A stretch of 64,000 bases of DNA from RI-153 sp963752935 (GCA_963752935.1 CAVWAL010000008.1:868001-932000), one strand, 5' to 3'; shown: positions 36,734-45,826, numbered from the stretch's first letter. Notes: generated by a model from the sequence alone, not told the origin. Numbers and translations: made by a program.

Positions 36734-36805
36734 TATCCGGTGTAGGGATGGGCCTCCGTGCCCATCCGTCCGTGGCGGACGGGCGCAGCAAGCAGCGCCC
36801 CTACG
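36734..36805. repeat. composite repeat R2 + R1 (copy 4)
   Basis: A 42-base R2 unit (36734-36775) identical to that at 18852 is followed after 5 bases by an R1 unit (36781-36805). Even the short AGTGGGTCACTTG just before it (around 36709) recurs near 18652. It lies between the secreted protein gene and the ComB-like gene. Confidence 0.65.
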
Positions 36806-36863
36806 AAATTGCCATCACTTGACCGTTGACATGACACCAGTCACATGGATCAGGAAAATAACC

Positions 36864-37571
36864 ATGACCTTTGCCCAATCCGCTTTTGATGTACGCTGTG
36901 AATGGGGGCTGCAAGGCGTCGAGCAATTCGCACCCAGCAGCGACGTGGTGATCATCGTGGACGTGCTTTCGTTCACCAGTTGCGTCGAGATCGCCACGGC
37001 ACAGGGGGCCACCGTCTTCCCCTACCGTGGCGATGACGCTGCCGGCTTCGCCCGCTCCATGCACGCCGAACTCGCCGCCAGGTGGGGAGAGAGCGGCTAT
37101 TCGCTCTCTCCCCACTCGTTGCTAAGTCTGCCCGCCGGTCTGCGACTGGTGTTGCCCTCGCCCAACGGCTCCACGTTGAGCCTCTCCAGCGCAGAGACGC
37201 CGACGCTGGCCGGTTGTCTGCGCAACGCCCGCGCCGTCGCTGCCGCCGCCGCCCGCTACGGACGGCGCATCACCGTCATCCCCGCCGGCGAACGCTGGCG
37301 CCAGGATGGGTCCTTGCGGCCGTCCTATGAGGACTGGCTGGGTGCAGGGGCGATTATCAGCCACCTGAGTGGACGCCCGTCTCCCGAGGCACGCGCAGCA
37401 CGGGCGGCCTTCCTCGACGCGGGGGACGAACTCCCCGCTCTCCTCGCCCAATGTGGATCTGCCGTGGAGCACATCGAACGGGGCCTGGACGAGAACGTCG
37501 GGCTGGTCTCCGCGCTCGACGTGAGCGACTGTGTGCCCGTCCTCGTGGATGGAGCGTATCGGCGGGCCTGA
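36864..37571 (+). CDS. comB: 2-phosphosulfolactate phosphatase family protein (ComB-like)
   Basis: The ATG at 36864 (AGGA 9 bases upstream) gives 235 residues. The family pattern is clear: VVIIVDVLSFTSCVEIATAQGATVFPY at the N-terminus, SGYSLSPHSLL, LRLVLPSPNGSTLS with the conserved NGS/T, AGCLRNARAVAAAA and SYEDWLGAGAIISHLSG. ComB dephosphorylates 2-phosphosulfolactate in coenzyme M synthesis in methanogens. Bacterial members often stand alone and their role is less certain. No other coenzyme M genes are in the window. A perfect 13-bp hairpin lies inside the coding sequence at 37083-37114. Confidence 0.85.
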   Translation: MTFAQSAFDVRCEWGLQGVEQFAPSSDVVIIVDVLSFTSCVEIATAQGATVFPYRGDDAAGFARSMHAELAARWGESGYSLSPHSLLSLPAGLRLVLPSPNGSTLSLSSAETPTLAGCLRNARAVAAAAARYGRRITVIPAGERWRQDGSLRPSYEDWLGAGAIISHLSGRPSPEARAARAAFLDAGDELPALLAQCGSAVEHIERGLDENVGLVSALDVSDCVPVLVDGAYRRA

Positions 37572-37580
37572 TGCCGTGTA

Positions 37581-37907
37581 TCAGATCTGCTTGGTGCCAT
37601 CGGGCAAGGTGGCGCCGGCCAGAGATTGAGCCTGCTCCAACTGCCCGCGCGTCACAATGGCCCCACGCAAATCGGCATCCCGCAGATCTGCACCGGTCAG
37701 ATCCACACCGGTCAGATCCGAGTAGCGCAGGATAGCCCCGCGCAGGTTCGCATTGCGCAGGTCTGTGTGATGCAATACCAGATAGCTGAGGTCTGCACCC
37801 GCCAGGTCGGCCTTTCGATTGCCCAGCCACCAGCCAAAGAGACGCTGACGCAGCCGAATGTTGGTCGTGAGGAAGAAGACATAGACGCGCCTCAACAGTG
37901 TCCGCAT
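37581..37907 (-). CDS. pentapeptide-repeat protein
   Basis: The ATG at 37907 (AAAGG 7 bases upstream) gives 108 residues; a TTG eight codons earlier is an alternative. After a basic, aromatic N-terminal segment (RTLLRRVYVFFLTTNIRLRQRLFGWW), pentapeptide repeats of the A(D/N)Lxx form run from ADLAGADLSYLVLHHTDL to ADLRDADLRGAIV, enough for about two coils of the right-handed beta-helix. The function is unknown. It is convergent with the ComB-like gene, with 9 bases between stop codons. Confidence 0.8.
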   Translation of the reverse strand: MRTLLRRVYVFFLTTNIRLRQRLFGWWLGNRKADLAGADLSYLVLHHTDLRNANLRGAILRYSDLTGVDLTGADLRDADLRGAIVTRGQLEQAQSLAGATLPDGTKQI

Positions 37908-38206
37908 ACTCCCGCCTTTTCTAGCCGCCAACCATCACGATCATCTCGGCGCCGACACACGCGCCGTCCGCACCGGCAGTGACAAAGGCGAGCCACCTCT
38001 GCACACGTCAATCAACCGCTGCGCAACCCTTGCCATCGCGCTTGCCGGCGTGATCATCCCCTTGCTGCCTCTACCAGCCAAGTAAACCATAGCCTCTCCC
38101 GATGCTCAAGCAGTCGCCAGGCGTCTGTCAAGCCACGGCTCAAAAGTTCAAACTATGGAACGGCTCGGCCTCACTCAGCTCTTGCCCCACGCCCTCGCCC
38201 TCAGCA
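37908..38206. other. gene-free stretch before the FAD enzyme
   Basis: No complete gene is visible. One plus-strand frame without a start (around 37921-38085) ends with a hydrophobic C-terminus (CATLAIALAGVIIPLLPLPAK) and might be the tail of a lost membrane or surface protein. The rest shows nothing recognisable up to promoter site B. Confidence 0.3.
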
Positions 38207-38260
38207 TGATGCATATCCCCCAATCCATGAGGCATCAGACGCATCGTTCACGGTTATCCT
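38207..38260 (+). promoter_or_regulatory. site B of the 21-bp direct-repeat promoter family
   Basis: TGATGCATA (from 38207) and TGAGGCATCA (38228-38237) start 21 bp apart, with TATCCT at 38255-38260 after 17 bases. It lies 95 bases before the start of the FAD-dependent enzyme. The sequence just upstream (CGCCCTCAGCA) is shared with site C. Confidence 0.65.
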
Positions 38261-38332
38261 CTCATCAGCAAATAGAAGCCTCGATAGCGCAACAACTTTA
38301 CGAGATACACTGAACTTCATGGAGGAGCTAAC

Positions 38333-40083
38333 GTGACGACAACACAGTACGACACATCATCTGGGCAGTGGCATTGGCGGCGCCACGCTGGCCAGTATCC
38401 TGGGGCGACATGGCTACAAGGTGCTGATGCTCGAGAAAGGGCAGCACCCTCGCTTCGCGATCGGGGAGGCGGCCTTCTTCCGCACCTGTCTCTGGATCTG
38501 GCTGACAGGCCAGCGCTATGATGTGCCCGAACTATTGCATCTGGTCAGCCAGAAGCCATCGCCGAAACATTTCTCCCTCGGCGGGGTTGAAACAATCTTT
38601 CGGCCAGGCCTATCACCGGGCCGGGGAAGCCTATCGCATTGAAGAGACGCACAACATCGTCACGCCGCTGGCCCACTTCTTCCGCGATACCCACTTCTTC
38701 CGCCAGGATGTCGACGAGTATCTGGTCAAAACGGCGATTCACTATGGGGTGGACTATCGCGATCGTACCAATGTTACCGGCATCGCGTTTGACGACGAGG
38801 GCGTGAGCGTGACCACGGAAGCAGGCGAATGTTTCCGTGCTCGCTATTTTGTCGACGGCGCCGGCTTCCGCTCGCCGTTGGCAGAGCAACTCGGTCTGCG
38901 CGACCAGACCCGCGCACACGCACCAACAGTCGCGCCATCTTTTGCCACTTTACGCAGGTCCAGCCCTTCGATGACACCCTCGCCGGCAAGATCCCCGGCT
39001 CCTATTCACTCTTTGAAGGCACGCTTCACCACGCCTTTGATGGCGGCTGGTTTTGGGTGATCCCCTTCAACAATACCGAATGGAGCGAAAATCCACTGTG
39101 CAGTGTGGGCGTCATGCTAGACTGCGACAAGTTCCCCCGCCCCGAAGGAATCTCTGCTGAAGAGGAGTTCTGGCAGACCGTAAACCGCTATCCTGGCATT
39201 GCCGCCCACCTGCAAGGTGCGCGGGCAGCCCGTCCCTTTGTAGGCACAGATCGCATCCAATATACGGCCAGACAGGCAGCCGGGCCACGCTATACGCTGC
39301 TGGCCCATTCCTATGGATTCGTGGATCCGCTCTACTCACGCGGCATGATGTGGACCTTTGAGAATGTTTACGCTCTGGCGCACCGCTTGATGGACGCCCT
39401 GAATGACGACGACTTCAGCATGCACCGGTTTGACTATTTGAACGGACTGGCCGAAGCCCAGCTTCAGCAAGCGGATCAGCTTGTACACAATGCCTATCGC
39501 GCCATGGCTCATTTCGATACCTGGAATGCGTGGCTGCGCGTCTTGTGGCCGGCGAACTGCTCCCCGGCCTCTATCTCTGGCGCAAGGCCCTCAAGTACAT
39601 TGCTACCGGCGACGCCTCCTGGATCACCGGGCTGGATACAGCGCCCAAGCCCTGCGCCGAAACTAGCTTCTCGGCCCCCTACCAGGCCCTTGTGGACTAT
39701 GCCGACGAGCTGTTCAGCCGTATGCAGCGCCAGGAGATCGACGCGGTCACGGCGGCGTCTCGGTTGTTTGCCCGCCTCGCCGAGTCGGACTTCCTGCCCC
39801 ACCCCGGCTACGCCTTTGGCGATCCAAAGGCGCTGCACACCGACTTCACGTTGCCCACATCGCTGGCAAAAATCATCTTGTGGGGCAAGTTCCGTGCACC
39901 CAAGGCCATGCGCACAGAGATCTTCGATCTACCGATGGCGACGCTGCAGAAGATAGAGTTGAGGGCCGCATTCTCGATCCACTGCAGGCGCGCTGGCGGC
40001 GGATCGCACACAGCAGCGCACCACCGCACAAGGCAGGCGGCACATCCAAACATCCACCCCTGCACACTCCTCTGCGTGGATAG
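38333..40083 (+). pseudogene. FAD-dependent halogenase/monooxygenase-like gene with several frameshifts
   Basis: Pieces of one ~580-residue flavoprotein follow each other in different frames. They are: the FAD dinucleotide motif GSGIGGATLASILGRHGYKV with LEKGQHPRFAIGEA (from 38364); SFGQAYHRAGEAYRIEETHN through FRQDVDEYLVKTAIHYG and FVDGAGFRSPLAEQLGL; NSRAIFCHFTQVQPFDDTLAGKIPG through SYGFVDPLYSRGMMWTFENVYAL; LYLWRKALKYIATGDASWI through IFDLPMATL; and a tail ending at the TAG at 40081. Breaks lie near 38350-38363, 38581-38588, 38925, 39540 and 39960. Motifs resemble tryptophan-halogenase-like and geranylgeranyl-reductase-type flavoproteins. The protein text is well preserved between breaks. 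Start is a GTG after GGAGG; promoter site B lies upstream. Confidence 0.7.
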
Positions 40084-40092
40084 CGCTCCATG

Positions 40093-40119
40093 CCCGCCAG
40101 GATGTTACATCCTGGCGGG
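40093..40119 (+). terminator. hairpin after the FAD enzyme gene
   Basis: CCCGCCAGGATGT pairs perfectly with the sequence at 40107-40119 and is followed by TCTTTG. It lies 10 bases after the last stop codon. Confidence 0.65.
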
Positions 40120-40235
40120 TCTTTGATCGGCGCCCGATCACGCTGCCGCTGCATCCCTCAGGCCTATAGCAGATGACCCCTCCCCACGCCCGCTGTCCTC
40201 AGCGGCGCTGTCCTCAGCGGCTTGTGCAGGGGGAG

Positions 40236-40471
40236 GTTGAGGGGCATAGGCGTTAAGATAAGGCTCTATGCTCCACGCCCCCGTATCCTCGTGTGCAGGC
40301 AAGAGAATTGGCCACAAAGAACACATAGAACGCAAAGAAGAAGATGGCAACGTCCTTATCTATGTGTTCTTTGTGTTCTCTGTGGCTATTCCCTTCTGGA
40401 CGTGACGCCAGGAGGGAAGACCCCGGCACTTGCTCGAACGGAGCTTATCTTAACGCCTATGAGTTGAGGGG
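40236..40471. mobile_element. MITE-like element with 18-bp terminal inverted repeats
   Basis: CATAGGCGTTAAGATAAG at 40245-40262 is repeated in inverted form at 40444-40461. The nonamer GTTGAGGGG flanks both ends in direct orientation (40236-40244 and 40463-40471), as expected of a target-site duplication. Inside, at 40309-40387, is an R3-family inverted repeat. No protein is encoded. It lies between the FAD gene and globin promoter site C. Confidence 0.6.
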
Positions 40472-40497
40472 AGTCAAAGAACCCCTCGCCCTCAGCA

Positions 40498-40552
40498 TGA
40501 TGCATAGGCCCCCATCTGTGAGGCATCACCCACCCCAATCCACTGCTATTCT
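40498..40552 (+). promoter_or_regulatory. site C of the 21-bp direct-repeat promoter family
   Basis: TGATGCATA (from 40498) and TGAGGCATCA (40519-40528) start 21 bp apart, and TGC-TATTCT (-10 at 40547-40552) follows with 18 bases between. The repeat ends 78 bases before the globin start codon, the same distance as at site D. Confidence 0.7.
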
Positions 40553-40606
40553 GATGGCAGAGCAGGACACGTAGCTACCAGCGCATCACACGCAAGGAGA
40601 CACCTC

Positions 40607-41023
40607 ATGAACACACAGCAGATCGAACTTGTGCAACGCACCTTTACCCTGGCCGCCCCCATGGCCACCGAGATCGCCGACCGCTTTTACAACCGCCTCT
40701 TCGAGTTGGATCCGTCGCTGCGCCCCCTCTTCCAGGGGGACATTCAGCAGCAGGGCGCCAAGTTGATGACGATGCTGGCCATGGCCGTGCGCAGCCTGGA
40801 CCGCCTCGAGACGCTCCTGGTGCCGGTGCAGCGGCTGGGTGAGCGTCATGTGCAGTACGGGGTGAAGCCTCACCACTACGCCACCGTGGGCGAAGCGCTC
40901 CTGTGGACACTGGGCCAGGTCTTCGGTCCGGCCTTCACCCCCGACGTTGAGGAGGCGTGGACGGCCGCGTATCGACTGTTGGCAGGCGTGATGCAGGAGG
41001 GAGAACGAGAGATCGAGAGATGA
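40607..41023 (+). CDS. single-domain bacterial hemoglobin (Vitreoscilla-type globin)
   Basis: This 138-residue protein has the single-domain globin pattern: ADRFYNRLFELDPSLRPLF with Tyr28 at the B10 position, a Gln-rich E-helix start (DIQQQGAKLMTML) providing the E7 Gln, and the proximal haem His81 in GERHVQYGVKPHHYATVG. It would bind O2 or NO and may remove NO or supply oxygen. There is no reductase domain. AAGGAG precedes the ATG and promoter site C lies upstream. The short secreted protein gene follows 62 bases later on the same strand. Confidence 0.92.
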   Translation: MNTQQIELVQRTFTLAAPMATEIADRFYNRLFELDPSLRPLFQGDIQQQGAKLMTMLAMAVRSLDRLETLLVPVQRLGERHVQYGVKPHHYATVGEALLWTLGQVFGPAFTPDVEEAWTAAYRLLAGVMQEGEREIER

Positions 41024-41085
41024 GAGATACAGATAAACCAGGTTCGGTAACCCATTCTTCATTCATCACTTCAAGGAGATAGATC

Positions 41086-41463
41086 ATGAATTTTGTTACG
41101 TTTGCAAAGATGGCCCTGGCCGCCGGGTTCGTAACTGCGTCGCTGTTCGGACAGCCCAGCGCTGCGCTCGCCGACGATGTAGTGGTTGATGGAAAGATCA
41201 TCACCGCCGAGGACTTCGACGCAGCCGCCGACAGCAGCAGCGATGGCGATCTGGCCGCTCCCGATGCACCGGTGCAGCCGTCGGTTCAGTCCGATCCGGA
41301 GTATAAGTACGTGCCGGTACGCCGATTCTCAGCTTCGAGCGCAGATGCCGCGGACGCCGACGATCACGACATCCTCTACGACCCGGACGATGACCTGCTG
41401 CCGCCGGTCAGACCCGTGGGCGACGACACCGGTGGTGAATATCCCTGGCAGGTCTCGTTATGA
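41086..41463 (+). CDS. short secreted acidic protein ending in a trypsin-like N-terminal motif
   Basis: The 125-residue product has a signal peptide (KMALAAGFVTASLFGQPSAALA) and a long Asp/Ala/Ser-rich, probably disordered part. It ends with GGEYPWQVSL directly before the stop. That last motif is how the mature domain of S1 (trypsin-like) proteases begins, so the frame looks like the pro-region of a serine protease whose catalytic part is missing. No His-Asp-Ser triad follows in any frame, and a terminator hairpin begins 5 bases after the stop. AAGGAG lies 7 bases before the ATG. It is probably cotranscribed with the globin. Confidence 0.65.
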   Translation: MNFVTFAKMALAAGFVTASLFGQPSAALADDVVVDGKIITAEDFDAAADSSSDGDLAAPDAPVQPSVQSDPEYKYVPVRRFSASSADAADADDHDILYDPDDDLLPPVRPVGDDTGGEYPWQVSL

Positions 41464-41467
41464 CGTC

Positions 41468-41509
41468 GATGATGGGACGATGGATCTCAACGATCATCGT
41501 CCCATCATC
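41468..41509 (+). terminator. perfect 15-bp hairpin after the short secreted protein
   Basis: Arms 41468-41482 and 41495-41509 pair perfectly around a 12-base loop, followed by TCATCATTTTA. It probably ends the globin transcript. Between it and the next gene (41774) nothing else recognisable was seen. Confidence 0.75.
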
Positions 41510-41773
41510 TCATCATTTTACCTGAGTTGACACACCAGCGTCTGCAAATTAATATGTTGCCACCCTTGAGCTCTGCAAAAATCAAGACCTCACAGCCGTG
41601 CCGCCTGTCCGAACCAGGGCTGCTGTCCAACAGTGCTTGTCAGTGCTTCGATATCAGCCCACTATGGATTCAGGCACAGCTCCCTACGCGTCGCAGCATC
41701 CTTCAGATCTGGCATTCTCGAACTTTGTAAACGCATGGAACTCTCATGTAGACCAGAAAGGGTAGGCATACCA

Positions 41774-44700
41774 ATGACCGGAATTTCTAGATTGCGTAAG
41801 CATGTCTTGAGTTTGCTGTTTGCCATCGCTGCACTTCTGCTGATTGGATTGGGATCGTCCACGGCGATCGCCCAGGAGGTTCCCACCACCGTCGATGCTG
41901 CACCCGAGGAGGTCCTCACCGGGTTTTCGCCGGTGGGTCTCATTCGCAATCAGACCCACCTCTTCGTCGGTCGCCAGGGGTTCGGCCTGGAGAGCTGCCA
42001 GCTCGATCCATCTCAGAGCACGGTGGTCTTGGAGCGGGTCGACTTCAACGGCGGCAATTCCATTCCACTGCTCTCACGCTGTCACTTTTCGCCGCGCGGC
42101 ATGGTCGCCGACGATACCTATCTCTATCTGCGCGACGGCGACAACAAGATTAAGCGACTCCCGGTCAACGGCGGCGCTTTGGTCACGTTGGTGGATGATG
42201 CAAGCGCCTGCTGCGGTCTGATCATGGATGAGACACATCTCTATTGGGCCAGACGCGAAAGCGGCAGCACCAACAATGGCATTTTCCGCGTCCTCAAGAC
42301 CGGCGGCGCCGTGGAACAGGTGGTCTCCGTCGCCAACGTTGAAAACACCTATTTCATCCGCGATCTGGCTGTGGATGACACCCACGTCTTCTGGATTGAA
42401 GGCAAGACAGGCATTCAAGCCATCGACCAGCCGGGTGTGGGCGCAGTGCGCAAAGTGCCCAAGGCCGGAGGCCCCCTGCAAACGCTGGCCGACACCACAG
42501 ATGGCATCGAGAACCCCACCGGCATTGCCCTTGACGATACCGATGTCTACTGGAGCGAATGGGATACTGCTCGGGCGCGGCGGGTCTCGAAGAACGGCGG
42601 CAACGTCACGAACTACAACGATCAACCCGTGAATCTGGTCGGTGGGGCCGTGGCGGTGAACAGCACCGATGTTTATTGGGTCGACAGCAACGTCGCCTAC
42701 GCCGGGCGTATCCGGCGGGCGGGCAAAGGCGGCGGCGACGTTACTGACATCGCCGTCGGCCTCTTAGGGCCGGGCAAGCCCCTCTTTGCCAACAACTACG
42801 TCTACTGGCCGCAGTTTGGCGGCATCTACCGTCTGCCCCTGGGCAGCGGCGCCGTTGCCGTCGACTTCAGCATCGACGCCGTGGAGGTAACACAGACCGT
42901 TCAAGATCTGGCCAATAGCGTGCCCCTGGTCGCAGAAAAATACGCCCTGGTGCGTGTCTACCCGCGTGCCGACCTCAACACAGGGCAAATTCCCAAGGTT
43001 CAACTGCGCGGGTTCAAAGGGGGCATGGAACTGAATGGATCGCCGCTGCCCCCGTACAGTCAGAGCGTCCCCGTTTTTCAGAACGGAGCCAACCGTTTAC
43101 TGCTTAACCACACCTTCAACTTCAAGTTGCCGCCGCTGTGGCGCGACGGCTCCGTTACGCTCAAGGCCGAAATTAACTACGATGACGCCATCGCCGAGTT
43201 GAACAAGGCCAACAACTCCATGACCGTTGTGGCCAACTTCAATGATAAGAAGCCGCTGTGCGTTGAAATGGTGCGCGTGAAAACCTCTCCGCAGACCGCC
43301 TCGACCGGCGATCCAGGCTTTTATGAGATTGTGGACTGGTTGAAAAACGCCTATCCTGTGCCTGCTGTGCTGATCGACGCCGGTGGCACTATCAAAGAAA
43401 CCGGTGGCTCCTACGAACTGCCCGACGACACCAATAAAGTGCTGGCGCGAGTCGGCTGGTACCGGATCTGGCATACACACAACCAGTGGCAGAAGTGTGG
43501 AGCTGCTCACTTCTTCGGCATGGTCCACCCATCCGAAATGTCGGCCGGCGGCATTGGCTATCGCCCCGGTTGGTCTGCCTGGGGTGTCATGGCCACCGAT
43601 TCTTTCGCCCAATCTGTGGCGGATGTGGCCCCCTGGTATGCCCCGCATGGCGGCGCGATTTTGGCGCATGAGATCGCCCACAACAAGGGTCGCAAACACG
43701 TCGATTGCGGCGATCCCGACGGCACCGACAATAGCTATCCGTACAATCCCTGTAATATGGGGAGCGGTTTCGCCGGCTCGCACATGGGCTTCGACTATTT
43801 TGACGAAACGGTCATCGGCGGCTGGGATGCCGGCGACCTAATGAGCTATGCCATGAGCACCGGCAAACCACGCTGGCCTTCGGACTACACGTATGAAGCC
43901 ATTTACGATAAGATCCCCGACAGTGCGCTGGCCGCGGCATCCACCGACGCGTTGCCGGCTCAGGCCGACTACGCCACCGCAGGCAGCGTATCGCTTGCCC
44001 AGGATCTGCTGGCCGCCGACAACGTTCTGCTCGTCTCGATGCTGGTGACGCCCACCACCAACAGCGCGGTTTACGATCAACTCTATGTCGTACCCGCAGG
44101 GACCATCACCGACTCCGTCCTGATCGACACCGCTGCCACCACCCTGGTCAGCGACAACGGCGCCTACATCCTGCGTCTGTTCAACGCCGCCAACCAGCCG
44201 GTGGGTGAACTCCAATTTGATCTGCCCGATAGCGATGGCCCACCCTGGATCGACGTCGGAGGCACGTCTTTTGTGCTGGCAATGCCCTATGTCGCAGAAG
44301 CGGTGCGCGTCGCCCTCTTGCACAACAACAGCGAGATCGCCGTCCGCAGCGCCAGCCCCAACGCGCCAACGGTGAAGGTACTGGAACCCAACGGCGGCGA
44401 GTCCTACGCCGGTCCTTTCACCATCCGCTGGGAGGCCAAGGATCTCGATGGAGATCCGCTCAGCTTCCTCGTGCAGTACAGCCCTGACAACGGCGCCACC
44501 TGGCGTGTGGTTGAGACCGCCACGGTCTCCAATACCCTGGAACTCGACGATGTCAGCCATCTGCCCGGTACAGACGGCTTTAGCGGGCTGGTGCGCGTCT
44601 TCGCCAACGACGGCCTGCTCACCAGTTCGGACACCTCGGATAGGCCCTTCTCGTTGCGGGGGCAGAAACCGCAGGCCTACATCAGCAATCCATCCGAAGA

Positions 44701-45826
44701 CGAAATCGTAGGGTGGGGAGAAACGCTTACCCTGGTCGGCGGCGCCACAGACGCCGAGGATGGGCAGGTGGCAGGCAACGGGCTGAGCTGGCTAATGGAT
44801 GGCGGCGCTGCAGGCACAGGGAGCGAGGTCGAGGTCAAGGGCTTGAGTTTGGGCAAACACACCGTCAACCTCACGGCCAGGGACAGCGACAACATGACCG
44901 ACAGCGCCGAGCACACTTTCATCGTCCAGAAGCAGTACTGCGACGCCAATGACAACAAACTTGATCTGGTCTTTGTCATCGACAATTCGGCGCCGATGCA
45001 GACCCATGCCGAAGCCTTCTGCAAGGCACTGCCCGGCATCATCGAGGATCTGACCGATCTGGGCCTGACCGTTCGCCACCAGGTCTTCGATGTGGCGCCG
45101 CCGCCAAGCGGGGGCGCGGCGTCGCCCTGCGCCACCGGCGCGGTAGCGACAAACTGGTCCACGCAGATCGACCACCCTGCCGATTGGGGTAAAGCAGTGG
45201 CTGCGGTTGCGGCCGGCTATCCCTGGCAGGCCGACTATACGCGGTTGATCGTTCCTGTCACCAACCAGGGACCCGAGGATGGCAACCCCACCGCCGACCC
45301 CGGCGCCGATCGCAACGCCCTCGACGCCGCCATCGACGCCACCACGGCCGCTGCGGTAGCCGTCTCCCCGCTGATGATGCCCCCGGCGGACAGCATGAAC
45401 TTCTTCTTCAACTTGCAACTGGCCGAGGAAATCGCCAACGCCAGTGGCGGCGTCGTGATGCAGTGGAGTGATCCCGATCTCCATATCGCCGAATCCATCC
45501 AGGATACCCAGGCGTATCTCGGTTGCTCGCCCGAAGTCGATACGGTCAACCCCGGCATCGCCAGCGCCGCCCAGCAGGTCTGTATCCTGGGCCGGCACTT
45601 CTGGCCGGGGACCACCGTCTCGATGGGCGAACAGCGAGCGCCCTCCACCACGGTCAGCCCCGATGGCGCGCTGCTCTGTTTTGAACTTCCCGCCGATATC
45701 GAACCCGGCAAACGCTTGATTCACATCGATCGGCCCGGCGTTACCCGTCCTCAAGGCGAAGTCAGCATAGAGATCCAAACCACAGGCTCTTTGCTCGACA
45801 TCTTCCTGCCCATCTTGACGAGGTAA
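41774..45826 (+). CDS. large secreted multidomain zinc metalloprotease-like protein
   Basis: The ATG at 41774 starts a signal peptide (VLSLLFAIAALLLIGLGSSTAIAQ); the frame is open further upstream, but that part is not protein-like. The 1350-residue product has in order: a beta-propeller-like region with repeats such as TGIALDDTDVYWSEWD and GAVAVNSTDVYWVDS (about 40-370); a CARDB-like region with a zincin domain, HEIAHNKGRKH at 632-642 (HExxHxxGxxH) and a Met-turn MSYAMS at 690; an Fn3-like domain (PNGGESYAGPFTIRWEAKD); a PKD-like domain; a vWA-like domain (VFVIDNSAPM, Asp1070, degenerate metal site); and an IPT/TIG-like domain. It ends in DIFLPILTR. It is likely a surface or secreted protease. 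Confidence 0.85.
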   Translation: MTGISRLRKHVLSLLFAIAALLLIGLGSSTAIAQEVPTTVDAAPEEVLTGFSPVGLIRNQTHLFVGRQGFGLESCQLDPSQSTVVLERVDFNGGNSIPLLSRCHFSPRGMVADDTYLYLRDGDNKIKRLPVNGGALVTLVDDASACCGLIMDETHLYWARRESGSTNNGIFRVLKTGGAVEQVVSVANVENTYFIRDLAVDDTHVFWIEGKTGIQAIDQPGVGAVRKVPKAGGPLQTLADTTDGIENPTGIALDDTDVYWSEWDTARARRVSKNGGNVTNYNDQPVNLVGGAVAVNSTDVYWVDSNVAYAGRIRRAGKGGGDVTDIAVGLLGPGKPLFANNYVYWPQFGGIYRLPLGSGAVAVDFSIDAVEVTQTVQDLANSVPLVAEKYALVRVYPRADLNTGQIPKVQLRGFKGGMELNGSPLPPYSQSVPVFQNGANRLLLNHTFNFKLPPLWRDGSVTLKAEINYDDAIAELNKANNSMTVVANFNDKKPLCVEMVRVKTSPQTASTGDPGFYEIVDWLKNAYPVPAVLIDAGGTIKETGGSYELPDDTNKVLARVGWYRIWHTHNQWQKCGAAHFFGMVHPSEMSAGGIGYRPGWSAWGVMATDSFAQSVADVAPWYAPHGGAILAHEIAHNKGRKHVDCGDPDGTDNSYPYNPCNMGSGFAGSHMGFDYFDETVIGGWDAGDLMSYAMSTGKPRWPSDYTYEAIYDKIPDSALAAASTDALPAQADYATAGSVSLAQDLLAADNVLLVSMLVTPTTNSAVYDQLYVVPAGTITDSVLIDTAATTLVSDNGAYILRLFNAANQPVGELQFDLPDSDGPPWIDVGGTSFVLAMPYVAEAVRVALLHNNSEIAVRSASPNAPTVKVLEPNGGESYAGPFTIRWEAKDLDGDPLSFLVQYSPDNGATWRVVETATVSNTLELDDVSHLPGTDGFSGLVRVFANDGLLTSSDTSDRPFSLRGQKPQAYISNPSEDEIVGWGETLTLVGGATDAEDGQVAGNGLSWLMDGGAAGTGSEVEVKGLSLGKHTVNLTARDSDNMTDSAEHTFIVQKQYCDANDNKLDLVFVIDNSAPMQTHAEAFCKALPGIIEDLTDLGLTVRHQVFDVAPPPSGGAASPCATGAVATNWSTQIDHPADWGKAVAAVAAGYPWQADYTRLIVPVTNQGPEDGNPTADPGADRNALDAAIDATTAAAVAVSPLMMPPADSMNFFFNLQLAEEIANASGGVVMQWSDPDLHIAESIQDTQAYLGCSPEVDTVNPGIASAAQQVCILGRHFWPGTTVSMGEQRAPSTTVSPDGALLCFELPADIEPGKRLIHIDRPGVTRPQGEVSIEIQTTGSLLDIFLPILTR

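Noticed and set aside
41633..41773. N-terminal extension of the metalloprotease
   Set aside because: The signal peptide starts shortly after the ATG at 41774; the upstream residues would bury it.
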